Source: JBDHWG01 sp046328525 (GTDB taxonomy: Bacteria > Chloroflexota > Anaerolineae > Epilineales > JAHCIE01). Taken from it: DNA of 64,000 bases. Shown here in pieces: positions 8,668 through 16,269 of this stretch. Position 1 is the stretch's first letter. Every line of letters starts with the position of its first letter. The translations under genes and the position numbers were made by a program. Under the pieces are notes generated by a model. That model worked only from the letters and a program-made list of their open reading frames with translations. It ran no database searches and was not told where the DNA came from. The stretch covers positions 1-64,000 of the forward strand of contig JAXLWK010000003.1 of assembly GCA_046328525.1 (NCBI GenBank), in the 5' to 3' direction.

Positions 8668-9411
8668 ATGGCTGAGATGAACTCTTCGACCTGGCAGCAG
8701 CGGCTATGGCGCGCCTTGCGCGGCGAGCTGTTCTGGGGATTGGTGATCAGCATTTTGGCGTTGTGGGTGTTCGCAAGCCTGGCGGACAACATCTGGGAGG
8801 GTGAGAGCTTTGCTTTCGACAGCCAGGTGATTGGACTGGCGCATAGCGTGTCCAGCGCTGGCCTGACGACGTTCATGATGGCGGTGACGATGCTGGGGGA
8901 CTGGCGCGTCCTGGCAGTCCTCGGCGTGGTGTTTGGCGTCGCATGGTGGCAGCGCGGCCAGCGCAGCAAGGTGGTGATGCTGGCGCTGGCCTACTTGGGT
9001 GGCGCGGCGCTCGATCAGCTGCTCAAGCTGTTCTTCCACCGCATGCGCCCCGAGACGGCGGGTGAGGTCATCACCGTCCAGGGCTACAGCTTCCCCAGCG
9101 GCCACGCCATGATGTCGCTCTGCTTCTATGGCATGCTCATCTACCTGCTGGTGCATGAGCGGTCGCGGCTGATGCGCGTGCTTGGCCTGATCGCCGCCGT
9201 GCTCCTCGTCGGCGCTATTGGCCTAAGCCGCATCTACCTCGGCGTCCATTACCCGAGCGACATCCTCGGCGGGTTCACCGCCGGCTTCGCCTGGCTGATG
9301 GCAAATTTCCTGGGCTACCGCGACTATCGGCGGCGCCAGGGCCTCGACGCGAGGGCGGCGGAGAATGCCGGTGGAGGGTCAGCCACGAACGAATCTACCC
9401 CCCAATTGTGA
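8668..9411 (+). CDS. PAP2-family membrane phosphatase
   Basis: A 247-residue integral membrane phosphatase of the PAP2 superfamily, expected to dephosphorylate a lipid phosphate or undecaprenyl pyrophosphate at the membrane. The three catalytic motifs are present: LLKLFFHRMRP (KxxxxxxRP), PSGHAMMS (PSGH) and SRIYLGVHYPSD (SRxxxxxHxxxD). About six hydrophobic segments surround them, starting with LFWGLVISILALWVFA. The ribosome binding site is GAGGGAGCAAACCG. It stands alone between the divergent broken barrel gene and the next plus-strand gene. A second PAP2 protein lies at 59169. Confidence 0.88.
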   Translation: MAEMNSSTWQQRLWRALRGELFWGLVISILALWVFASLADNIWEGESFAFDSQVIGLAHSVSSAGLTTFMMAVTMLGDWRVLAVLGVVFGVAWWQRGQRSKVVMLALAYLGGAALDQLLKLFFHRMRPETAGEVITVQGYSFPSGHAMMSLCFYGMLIYLLVHERSRLMRVLGLIAAVLLVGAIGLSRIYLGVHYPSDILGGFTAGFAWLMANFLGYRDYRRRQGLDARAAENAGGGSATNESTPQL

Positions 9412-9441
9412 CAGTTAAGTTGTCAAACTGGCCCCGAATGC

Positions 9442-9469
9442 TTGCATCCGCGCCGGGAGCGAGTATACT
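9442..9469 (+). promoter_or_regulatory. Sigma70-like promoter for the phosphodiesterase fusion gene
   Basis: TTGCAT (9442-9447), a 16-bp spacer and TATACT (9464-9469) match -35 and -10 consensus well. A start near 9476 would exclude the GTG at 9475 as initiation codon and supports the ATG at 9523. The surrounding 12-mer GAGTATACTGAG recurs at 63650-63661. Confidence 0.55.
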
Positions 9470-9522
9470 GAGTCGTGTTCGCGTGCCTCCTGCCCGGTCT
9501 TGCGATTTCGGAGCGACACGAC

Positions 9523-12213
9523 ATGACAAACACAATTCGGAACATCGTTCGGTGGCTCATCAGAGGGGCCATTGTCTGGTTTGTTGATGCACTCTCCATA
9601 GCCGCGGCTGCCGCTCTGCTGCCCGGAATGTGGTTCGAATCTGTTGGGACGACCGGGGTCTGGACGGTGATCGTCGCAGCTGCCCTGGTGATCGCCTTCG
9701 TCAACTTCCTCATCCGTCCAATCGTCCTCATCGTTGCCCGGCCGCTCGGTTGGGCGGTCATCTTCCTCGTCGGCTTTGTGCTCAGCGCGCTCGCCATTTG
9801 GATTGCGGCCTGGATGTTGCCCGGCTTCAACACCGACTTCGTTTCGGCGATCCTCGCCAGCCTCCTCATCGCTTTTTTCAACATCATCTTGACCAGCATG
9901 ATCGAGCTGAACGAGGACGGCTCCTACTACCAGAACCTCATCGAGCGCCGCGCCCGGGCGAACCCCTCGCCGCACGCCGGCGAACCAGGGCGGGCGCTGA
10001 TGATGGTCGAAGTGGACGGCCTGAGCTACCACCACATCAAGAAGGCGATTGACGACGGGCGGATGCCCCACCTGAAGCAGCTAATGGAGGAGCAGGGGTA
10101 TCAGTTGTCCCGCGTTGACTGCGGCGTGCCCTCGATGACCTCGGCTTGCCAGGCCGGCATCATGTTCGGCGACAACTACGACATCCCCGCCTTTCGCTGG
10201 TATGACAAAGACAAGAAAAAGCTGTATGTCTCCAGCTCGGACGCTGCGGAGCTGAACGCGCGCTACGCGCGCGGCCACGGCTTGATGCGCGAGGGGGCCA
10301 GCATCCTCAACATGCTCGACGGCGACGCCAGCGTCTCGCTGTTCACCATGGCGAATATCTTCACGGGGACAGCGGCGGACAAAAAGCAGCGCTCGGAGGA
10401 TGTGGCCCTGTTGATGCTCAACCCGTACTTCCTGGCGCGCGCCATCGTCCTGTTTATCGGCGAGACGGTCCGCGAGTTGTGGGAGGGCTTCATGCAGCGG
10501 GCGCGCAACGTGCAGCCGCGCCTCAACCGCCTGGAACACTGGTATCCCTTCGTGCGCGGGGCCATGTCCGGCCTCATGCGCGACCTGTCGGCGAACGTTG
10601 CGAGCCTGGAGATGTTGCGCGGCTCGCCGTCCATCTACATGCTCTACCTCGGCTACGACGAGGTCGCCCACCACTCCGGCCCGTGGACGAGCGATGCCTT
10701 CGGCGATCTCCACCGCCTGGACCGAACCCTCGGCCAGATCTATCGCGTCGCCAAAGAGAAAGCGCCGCGCTACTACGAGTTCATTCTGTTGTCCGACCAC
10801 GGGCAGTCGTTCGGCGCGACGTTCAAGCAGCGCTATGGGGTGAGCATCAAGGAGTTCATCGAGCAGCACTTGCCCCAGGGCACCAGTGTCTCGCAGATGA
10901 TCGGCGGTGACACCGGCGCGATGGGCCTGACCGGCGTTGCCGGCGAGCTGAGCAACACCCAGGGTTCGGACACAGGGGGCTTCAACAAGATGGTCGCCCG
11001 CCAGGGCCAGCGGCTGGCCGAGACGGCGCAGGACCAGGTCAACTCGCCGGAAGACGCCCGGCCGGCGTCTGTCACCGCTTACGGCAGCGGCAACGCGGCG
11101 CAGGTGTACTTCGACCTCTACCCGCGCAAAATCAAGCTCAGCGAACTGAACGCCGCCTACCCCGGCCTTGTTGACAGGCTGGTGGGCCACGCTGGCATCG
11201 GCATGGTGATCGGCTACGCCGACGATGGGACGGCGGTGGTCCTCGGTAAGGGTGGCTCGCGCAACCTCCACAGCGGCGAAGTCCAGGGCGACGACCCGCT
11301 CAAGCCCTACGCGCCTGACCACGGCCCCGGCCAGTCGAGCATCGAGAAGCGCGTGTGGCAGCTCAAGCGCGTCATGGACTTCCCCCACGCCGGCGACCTG
11401 TGGCTCATCAGTACCCTCTACCCGGACGGCACCGTGGCCGCGCTGGAAGAGCTGGTCGGCAACCACGGTGGGGTGGGCGGCGAGCAGACCGACGCCTTCA
11501 TCTTCCATCCGAACGACATGGAGGTTCCAGAGACCCAGAGCTGCATGGACGTGTTCCACATTCTCAACGCACAGCGCGGCAGGCCCGTCCCCGCGCCCGC
11601 GCCGGCCCCCGCCGCCTCCGCGCCGTCCGACTGGTCGCTCGGCACGCTTTTCGGCGGCATCGCGCGCGTCGGCGCGTGGCTGCCCCTGGCCCTGCGCTGC
11701 ATGACGCTCCACCGCCAGGCCTACTACACCGTCGTGGATGACCCGCGCATGACCGGCCCGGCGCTGCTCATCGCGCTCCTCGCCATCGTGTTCAGATTCG
11801 CGCTTCTGCAGCGGAACCCGAGCCTTGTGGACATCCTGATCGGCGTGGGCATCTGGGTCGTGGCGGTGGGAGTCGTGACGGCGGCCGGCTACTGGCTCTC
11901 CAAGAAGGGCAACTTCACGCGCATGGTGCGCGGCGTGGGCTTCGGGCAGACGATCTACGTGCTGTCCTTCCTGGCGCTGGTCCCGTGGGCGTCGTCGGTC
12001 GTCGCCGCCCTCGTCCTCCTGCTTGCCTTCCTGGGAACGTGGCTTGGCGCGGCGGCTGCGGCGCAGATCAAGGGCTGGCGCACGCTGCTCCTGCCAATCG
12101 TTGTCCTTCTGGTGGCCGTGTTGAGCGCGGCCCTCATCGAACTGCTGATCTCCGGCGCGCAGTTCACCGTGCGGACACTGCTCGCCAATCTCGGCATGTT
12201 CTTGCAGCAGTAG
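9523..12213 (+). CDS. Holin-like / type I phosphodiesterase / Yip1-like membrane protein
   Basis: An 896-residue fusion. The N-terminus (about 1-120) has four hydrophobic segments like the 4-TMS phage-holin superfamily IV (ALSIAAAAALLPG, VIAFVNFLIRPIVLIVARPL). The centre is an alkaline-phosphatase-superfamily type I phosphodiesterase: MMVEVDGLSYHHI starts it, a Cys/Ser-containing SMTSACQAG nucleophile region follows, then YLGYDEVAHHSGP and LSDHGQSFG as metal-binding Asp/His motifs. The C-terminus (about 730-896) has Yip1-like membrane segments. The ATG at 9523 follows GGAGCGACACGAC. The in-frame GTG at 9475 would sit at the predicted transcription start. The substrate is unknown; a cell-envelope phospho-ester is plausible. 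Confidence 0.82.
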   Translation: MTNTIRNIVRWLIRGAIVWFVDALSIAAAAALLPGMWFESVGTTGVWTVIVAAALVIAFVNFLIRPIVLIVARPLGWAVIFLVGFVLSALAIWIAAWMLPGFNTDFVSAILASLLIAFFNIILTSMIELNEDGSYYQNLIERRARANPSPHAGEPGRALMMVEVDGLSYHHIKKAIDDGRMPHLKQLMEEQGYQLSRVDCGVPSMTSACQAGIMFGDNYDIPAFRWYDKDKKKLYVSSSDAAELNARYARGHGLMREGASILNMLDGDASVSLFTMANIFTGTAADKKQRSEDVALLMLNPYFLARAIVLFIGETVRELWEGFMQRARNVQPRLNRLEHWYPFVRGAMSGLMRDLSANVASLEMLRGSPSIYMLYLGYDEVAHHSGPWTSDAFGDLHRLDRTLGQIYRVAKEKAPRYYEFILLSDHGQSFGATFKQRYGVSIKEFIEQHLPQGTSVSQMIGGDTGAMGLTGVAGELSNTQGSDTGGFNKMVARQGQRLAETAQDQVNSPEDARPASVTAYGSGNAAQVYFDLYPRKIKLSELNAAYPGLVDRLVGHAGIGMVIGYADDGTAVVLGKGGSRNLHSGEVQGDDPLKPYAPDHGPGQSSIEKRVWQLKRVMDFPHAGDLWLISTLYPDGTVAALEELVGNHGGVGGEQTDAFIFHPNDMEVPETQSCMDVFHILNAQRGRPVPAPAPAPAASAPSDWSLGTLFGGIARVGAWLPLALRCMTLHRQAYYTVVDDPRMTGPALLIALLAIVFRFALLQRNPSLVDILIGVGIWVVAVGVVTAAGYWLSKKGNFTRMVRGVGFGQTIYVLSFLALVPWASSVVAALVLLLAFLGTWLGAAAAAQIKGWRTLLLPIVVLLVAVLSAALIELLISGAQFTVRTLLANLGMFLQQ

Positions 12214-12243
12214 GGGCGAAAATTACGTTCCTTGCAAGAGATG

Positions 12244-12317
12244 GGAACGCAAAGGCGCAAAGACGCAAAGGGGAGAACCCCGTTGTCTTTCTTTGCGCCT
12301 CTGCGCCCTGGCGTTCC
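12244..12317. repeat. Imperfect inverted repeat of GCAAAG units
   Basis: The left arm 12244-12270 (starting GGAACGCAAAGGCGCAAAG) pairs with the right arm 12291-12317 (ending GCGCCCTGGCGTTCC) over 27 nt with a handful of mismatches. The type, CGCAAAGGCGCAAAGACG, is a common intergenic repeat in environmental genomes. It lies 30 bp after the phosphodiesterase gene and may act as its 3' hairpin. Confidence 0.7.
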
Positions 12318-12375
12318 TATCTTCTTTGCGGGATCCGAAAGCCGGCTGAAGAAGGCTGCCCTCTTTGGGGTGCGG

Positions 12376-12388
12376 GGGCGGAACGCCC
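12376..12388. repeat. 13-bp target-site duplication, left copy
   Basis: GGGCGGAACGCCC abuts the left end of the insertion sequence and is repeated exactly at 13874-13886. The duplicated sequence is itself a small palindrome (GGGCG-GAA-CGCCC). The uninterrupted paralogous site at 60238-60250 has it once. Confidence 0.85.
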
Positions 12389-13873
12389 ATAAGCGCTAAC
12401 TTAAGGCGTGGTAGGTGTCGCACGTTAACAAGTGACAAGAGACGCTAACCACACACGGGCAGCCGCCGCGTGCTGACGACGGCGACGTGGCGCGTCGCAT
12501 AGGAAGCGCCGCAGCTTGGGTAACGCCGCCAGCACGTCGGCAAGGGCGAGCGAACCGCGCACGCTACTGCGCAAGGCATCCCAAGCCAGGACTGTCCAGC
12601 GCCAGGCGCTCAAAGGTCGCTGCGCATCGGCTAACCAGTCATCCAGGGGCGTCGCGCCACCTGCCGTCACCGCCTCCAAGCACAGCGCGGCCAGCAGCTT
12701 AGCCAATAGATAGCTCTGGGCCATCTCTGCATCGTGCGCTCGCAGTTCATCCAAGTCGAGCACGCTCTTGAGACGCTTGATCGCCAGTTCGATTTGCCAG
12801 CGCAGCCGATATAGCGCCAGGCATAGCGGAGCGCTGTAGTCCGCAGGCGGCAAGTTGGTCAGCAGCATCACAAAGCCCGCCGCATACAAGCTATCCTGGC
12901 TGGGAGTGTAGCCCTTCCGACTGGCGATGCTGCGCACCCGTCGGCGCGCTCGCTCGGCCGCCTCGGACGGTACCGCCGCAACAATCAGCCGTAGCGGCAT
13001 GACATCGGGCGCGTCGGTCAGCCTCACCCCACACTCGCGGTGGGTCGCCGTTGTCTCACTCCGCCGCAGCCACGCCAGGACATCTAGGCGGACGCCCTGG
13101 TCGTCGTCCAACCGACAGCGCCCGACATGCCAGCGCACGATCAACGGCGCCGCCACGTTCAAGGCACTCTCCAGGCTGAACCGATAGCTATAGCCCCCAT
13201 CGGCGATCTGGATGGCCTGCGGATCCGGGGAAAAGCGAACCAGGCTTTCGGCGCCATGCGCGTCCGTGACGTCGATGGCGTCGAGACACAGCCGACCGAG
13301 ATCCAGGCTCAGATGCACCCGCCAGGTGGTGCCCGAGCTCCCTGGCCGACTGAGGCTCGTGGCATCGATCAAGCGCAGGCGGACGGCCGGCAGGGTCTGC
13401 ACCATCAGCCGTCGCTGGCACAGGACTGCCACGACTAACGTGCCCAACCACCGTCGGGACTGGCGCACACGCTTGCGCAGCGCCACATCGCTCAGGTTGC
13501 CCAGCCCGCGCAGGACGCACCAGACGCCCAGCAGGCGCAGCGAGAAGTCACACACGGCATACGCCAGCACGATCCGCAGCAGGTCGGAGGCGCAGCGTAC
13601 CTGCCGCCGTCGGGTCAGCGCACCAGTCGCCCGCGCCGTCGCCTCCAGGTCGACCGACAGAAGCTGTCGGATACGCTCCCACTCGGCGTCTGTCAGAGTC
13701 GGCGTGGGGATCGCTGCCCCGTCTTCCCTTGTCGGCTCAGGTGTGCTAGACTTCATGTCGGCCTCCAGAGTAGGGTGGGTGGTGGTACACCTTTATCCTA
13801 CTCTGAAGGCTTCTCTTGTCCACTTGTTAAGGTGCACGTCGCCTTATGTTGAGTCCCTTAAGTTAGCGCTTAT
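12389..13873 (-). mobile_element. IS4-family insertion sequence, complete
   Basis: A 1485-bp element with perfect 18-bp terminal inverted repeats ATAAGCGCTAACTTAAGG (12389-12406 and the complement at 13856-13873). It is flanked by 13-bp direct repeats and carries one transposase gene. Subterminal inverted sequences around GTTAACAAGTG (near 12424) and CACTTGTTAA (near 13821) may be additional transposase contact sites. Comparison with the empty paralogous repeat at 60223-60258 fixes both junctions. The intact gene, ends and duplication suggest a recent insertion. Confidence 0.9.
12425..13756 (-). CDS. IS4-family transposase
   Basis: A 443-residue DDE transposase that cuts and inserts the surrounding element. 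First Asp: LIDATSLSRPGSSGTTWRVH; second Asp: IQIADGGYSYRF; and the IS4 signature Y-R-E-K is visible as YRLRWQIELAIKRLK, which includes the catalytic Glu. The N-terminus has a DUF4372-like helical part (LLRIVLAYAVCDFSLR). The ATG follows GGAGGCCGAC. The gene fills almost the whole element and appears intact. Confidence 0.92.
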   Translation of the reverse strand: MKSSTPEPTREDGAAIPTPTLTDAEWERIRQLLSVDLEATARATGALTRRRQVRCASDLLRIVLAYAVCDFSLRLLGVWCVLRGLGNLSDVALRKRVRQSRRWLGTLVVAVLCQRRLMVQTLPAVRLRLIDATSLSRPGSSGTTWRVHLSLDLGRLCLDAIDVTDAHGAESLVRFSPDPQAIQIADGGYSYRFSLESALNVAAPLIVRWHVGRCRLDDDQGVRLDVLAWLRRSETTATHRECGVRLTDAPDVMPLRLIVAAVPSEAAERARRRVRSIASRKGYTPSQDSLYAAGFVMLLTNLPPADYSAPLCLALYRLRWQIELAIKRLKSVLDLDELRAHDAEMAQSYLLAKLLAALCLEAVTAGGATPLDDWLADAQRPLSAWRWTVLAWDALRSSVRGSLALADVLAALPKLRRFLCDAPRRRRQHAAAARVWLASLVTC

Positions 13874-13886
13874 GGGCGGAACGCCC
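13874..13886. repeat. 13-bp target-site duplication, right copy
   Basis: GGGCGGAACGCCC directly follows the right end of the IS and matches 12376-12388 exactly. The sequence continues CTGCTGCG, as at the empty site downstream of 60250. Confidence 0.85.
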
Positions 13887-13921
13887 CTGCTGCGCTTGAG
13901 CAGGCTTTGCCCTTTCAGCCA

Positions 13922-13935
13922 CCGACTTGAGTCGG
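13922..13935. repeat. Short palindrome of the GACT-NN-AGTC family
   Basis: CCGACTTGAGTCGG is a perfect palindrome of the same core type as the repeats at 16185, 27623, 52381 and 60115. It lies between the IS and the MaoC gene. Confidence 0.6.
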
Positions 13936-13989
13936 TAGCGGCGGCCGGCGATGACGCAGTCCAGGCTTATTTTGAAAGGAGAAGAGACA

Positions 13990-14496
13990 GTGGCGGTCAA
14001 GCAGGGGTGGCAAGGGCGGTTCTTCGAGGATTTCGAGGTGGGGGATGTGTATCCGCATCCGCTCGGGCGGACGGTCACGCAAAATGACAACATAACTTAC
14101 ACCCTGATGACGCTCAATCCCAATCCAGTGCATTTCGATTCGTATTACTCGGCCCAGACGGAGTGGGGCAGGCCGCTCGTCGATTCGACGTTCACGCTGG
14201 CGCTGGTCACCGGGCTGTCGGTGACGGACGTGTCGCAGAACGCCGTGAACCTGGGGTGGGATGAGGTGCGGCTGCCGGCGCCCGTGTTCGAGGGCGACAC
14301 GATCTACGCCCAGAGCGAGATATTGGAGAAGCGCGAGTCGCGCTCGCGGCCCCACATGGGCATCGTTAAGCTGCGTACCCTCGGTTACAACCAGGACGGC
14401 ACGGTCGTGATCTCATTCATCCGCACGATCATGGTCTACAAGCAGGGGCACGCACCCATCATGGGGCGGCCGCAGCCGAAGCAGCCTCCTGGCTAG
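13990..14496 (+). CDS. MaoC-like (R)-specific enoyl-CoA hydratase family protein
   Basis: A 168-residue hot-dog-fold protein. It begins WQGRFFEDFEVGDVYPHP, has GRTVTQNDNITYTLMT, then NPVHFDSYYSAQTEWGRPLVDSTFTLALV, the MaoC dehydratase pattern in which the Asp (QND) and His (NPVHFD) are the expected catalytic pair. GTG at 13990 is chosen because AAGGAGAAGAGACA lies just upstream; the in-frame ATG at 13951 has no such site. Related proteins act on mesaconyl- or enoyl-CoA esters. The neighbouring genes do not reveal the substrate. Confidence 0.85.
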   Translation: MAVKQGWQGRFFEDFEVGDVYPHPLGRTVTQNDNITYTLMTLNPNPVHFDSYYSAQTEWGRPLVDSTFTLALVTGLSVTDVSQNAVNLGWDEVRLPAPVFEGDTIYAQSEILEKRESRSRPHMGIVKLRTLGYNQDGTVVISFIRTIMVYKQGHAPIMGRPQPKQPPG

Positions 14497-14507
14497 GTGT
14501 GATGCTT

Positions 14508-14593
14508 ATGGAACTCACGATCGAGTACGAGCAGGAAGAGGATGGACAGTGGCTGGCGGAAGTGATAGAGCTTCCAGGTCTGCCTGTCGTGGC
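14508..14593 (+). pseudogene. HicB-like antitoxin remnant, truncated
   Basis: From the ATG at 14508 the reading is MELTIEYEQEEDGQWLAEV followed by IELPGLPV. This is the first strand-turn-strand of HicB-type (HicB_lk_antitox) proteins. After GLPV the expected GxTxEEA helix is replaced by unrelated sequence rich in hairpins (CCCCATGCAAGGTGGGG near 14611). The frame runs on to 14963 antisense to the VOC gene, which is not credible coding. No hicA is present. A genuine short protein is unlikely; a decayed toxin-antitoxin fragment is the better reading. Confidence 0.5.
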
Positions 14594-14645
14594 GAGAGCA
14601 AGAATCATACCCCATGCAAGGTGGGGCGAGTGGCGCGAGAATCGG

Positions 14646-14672
14646 CGAGCGCTTCCCTCAGGGAAGCGCTCG
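14646..14672. terminator. Strong hairpin, possible terminator between convergent units
   Basis: CGAGCGCTTCCC (14646-14657), loop TCA and GGGAAGCGCTCG (14661-14672) make a perfect 12-bp stem 19 bp after the end of the minus-strand VOC gene. No clear T-run is present in either direction, so termination is inferred from position and stem strength only. Confidence 0.45.
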
Positions 14673-14690
14673 GTTGTGCTATCTCGTCGG

Positions 14691-15110
14691 CTACCCGTCG
14701 AGCGGGGGCGGATTCGCCTGGTCTACGAACCCCTCGCTGATCTCGACGATGTTGCCCTCGGGGTCGGCGACCCACACCGTCCGCCAGCCCGGGATGAAGC
14801 CGTCGAAGTCCAGGGGGCCGAGGGTGATGCGGGCGTCGTCGCCCATCTCGGCCAGCTTCGCGTTCACGTCGTCCACCTTGAACGCGATGTGGCGCCAGGC
14901 TGGATAGGCCGGGCCGTCCTTGTCTGCCTTGGGCGCGGGCGCGTCGCCGTGAGCCTGGAATAGCTCCAGGTAGGTGTCGCCCGCCCTGATGAAGACGAGC
15001 TGCTCTTCGCCGAGGGGGAAGACCGCCGCGCGCTTGAACCCGAAATGCTTCGTGTAGAACCGCTCGATGGCGAGCGGGTCGGCGCAGGAGATCGCAACGT
15101 GGTGGAACAT
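14691..15110 (-). CDS. VOC-family (glyoxalase/bleomycin resistance fold) protein
   Basis: A 139-residue single-domain vicinal-oxygen-chelate protein. MFHHVAISCADPLAIERFYT opens the first beta-alpha-beta-beta-beta module, YLELFQAHG supplies the Glu ligand position, WRHIAFKVDDVNAKL opens the second module, and VWVADPEGNIVEISEGF closes it with the usual second Glu. AGGAGAAGACGCC precedes the ATG. It is the last gene of the minus-strand catabolic operon. The fold serves lyases, dioxygenases and isomerases, so a ring-cleavage or glyoxalase-type step is possible. Confidence 0.85.
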   Translation of the reverse strand: MFHHVAISCADPLAIERFYTKHFGFKRAAVFPLGEEQLVFIRAGDTYLELFQAHGDAPAPKADKDGPAYPAWRHIAFKVDDVNAKLAEMGDDARITLGPLDFDGFIPGWRTVWVADPEGNIVEISEGFVDQANPPPLDG

Positions 15111-15121
15111 GGCGTCTTCTC

Positions 15122-15694
15122 CTAGCCTTCCGCGGCGAGCTTGTCTATGATGCGCCGCGCAAACGGCCCGCAGTGGCCCGCCGAGCGGCCCGTCACCAGG
15201 TCGCCGTCCTCGACCACGTCCTCGTCAACATAGATCGCGCCCATGTTGCGCACGTCGCCCAGCAGGTTGATGTGGCTGACGACGCGGCGGCCGCGCACAA
15301 GCTCCGGCGCGGGCGAGATGAGCCACATTCCGTGGCAGTTGATGCCCTTGATCACGCCCCGCTCCGCGAAAGCCCGCTGCATGAACTCCGTCGCGGAGGG
15401 TAACTTGTCCACGCTGTCGGTGTAGCGCAGGCGGTCGGACACCATGCCGCCGGGGATGATGATGGCGGCGTAGCTGCGCAGCTCCTCATCTGACATGTCC
15501 TCGAACGACTCGTTGACGTACAGCGGCGAGCCGTACTCGTGGCCCTTGAACGTCAGCCCCGGCTGGCCCCACAGCTTCGAGAGGAAGTGCAGCTCCATCC
15601 CCTCCTCGGGGAAGCGGTGCTGATAGTAGTGGATTTCGTAGTCGGCGAAGTCGCTCTCGACCAGGATGCCGACTTTCTTGCCCTTGAGCCTCAT
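15122..15694 (-). CDS. DJ-1/PfpI family protein
   Basis: A 190-residue member of the DJ-1/PfpI (type 1 glutamine amidotransferase-like) superfamily. KKVGILVESDFADYEIHYY gives the N-terminal strand and conserved Glu, AAIIIPGGMVSDRLR the strand before the elbow, and VIKGINCHGMWLISPA the nucleophile elbow with Cys followed by His. The ATG at 15694 follows GGAGGAGTATC, so the longer reading from 15715 is rejected. Related proteins act as chaperones, glyoxalase III, hydratases or proteases. A second DJ-1 gene heads the same operon (25617). Confidence 0.85.
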   Translation of the reverse strand: MRLKGKKVGILVESDFADYEIHYYQHRFPEEGMELHFLSKLWGQPGLTFKGHEYGSPLYVNESFEDMSDEELRSYAAIIIPGGMVSDRLRYTDSVDKLPSATEFMQRAFAERGVIKGINCHGMWLISPAPELVRGRRVVSHINLLGDVRNMGAIYVDEDVVEDGDLVTGRSAGHCGPFARRIIDKLAAEG

Positions 15695-15744
15695 GATACT
15701 CCTCCAGGCGCGCACGCGGTGGGTAAAATGACTCGCGGCGCGTG

Positions 15745-16137
15745 TCAGGCCAGCGAGCCATCGGGGTACTGCACCATCCCGGCGAAGTGGATGGCGATCT
15801 TGCCGTCGCGTAGCACCCAGCTATCGGCGAAGCGCATGTTGGCCTCGCCATCCGCCGTCTGCATGGTGATCTGCTCGGTAATCATGAGCGTCTCCGGGCC
15901 CTCAGTCTCGCCCCAGAAGACGATATCTGAGTCGAGGCCCTGGATGCCCAGGATGCCCTGCATATGCTCGCGGAGCTGGTCGCGGCCCTTGTAAATGACC
16001 GGCTTCTTCATGAAGCTGCTGATGAGCAGCGCATCGTCCGTGTACTGGTCGAGCAGGCTCTCGATGTCTTTGTTCAAGATGAACCCGATGTGTTCGCGGT
16101 ACATCCGCCCTAGCTTGGTGTCTGGCACGTTCTTCAT
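15745..16137 (-). CDS. SnoaL/NTF2-like domain protein
   Basis: A 130-residue single-domain cone-shaped NTF2/SnoaL-like protein: YREHIGFILNKDIESLLDQY then DDALLISSF, YKGRDQLREHMQGIL, and the C-terminal strands ADSWVLRDGKIAIHFAG. GGAGAGACACTAGCC precedes the ATG. Members include polyketide cyclases, hydratases and small-molecule binders. It is one of four such domains in this operon, which points to several substrate-specific isomerase or hydratase steps. No catalytic residue can be named with confidence. Confidence 0.78.
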   Translation of the reverse strand: MKNVPDTKLGRMYREHIGFILNKDIESLLDQYTDDALLISSFMKKPVIYKGRDQLREHMQGILGIQGLDSDIVFWGETEGPETLMITEQITMQTADGEANMRFADSWVLRDGKIAIHFAGMVQYPDGSLA

Positions 16138-16184
16138 GGCTAGTGTCTCTCCAACTTTGCTATGAATCGCGAAATGCGCGACTT

Positions 16185-16240
16185 GTAGTAACGACTTGAG
16201 TCATTTTGTGGCTGTGAGAAACGACTGAAGTCGTTACTAC
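16185..16240. repeat. Palindromic repeat with 12-bp perfect arms
   Basis: GTAGTAACGACT (16185-16196) and AGTCGTTACTAC (16229-16240) are perfect complements, with further GACTTGAGTC and GACTGAAGTC cores inside. It lies in the 132-bp gap between the GMC oxidoreductase and the SnoaL-like gene, so it would be part of the operon transcript and could stabilise or attenuate it. Confidence 0.75.
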
Positions 16241-16269
16241 CAAACGCTCAACTGAGACGTAGTAGTCCG

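Noticed and set aside
10081..11712. 543-residue minus-strand frame within the phosphodiesterase gene
   Set aside because: Opposite strand of a well-supported enzyme; no start signal or domain.
12244..12317. CRISPR-like short repeats
   Set aside because: The short GCAAAG units are arms of one hairpin with no spacers; no cas genes are nearby.
14499..14963. Intact 154-residue gene after the MaoC hydratase
   Set aside because: Only the first 27 residues look like a protein (HicB type); the rest is hairpin sequence and antisense of the VOC gene.
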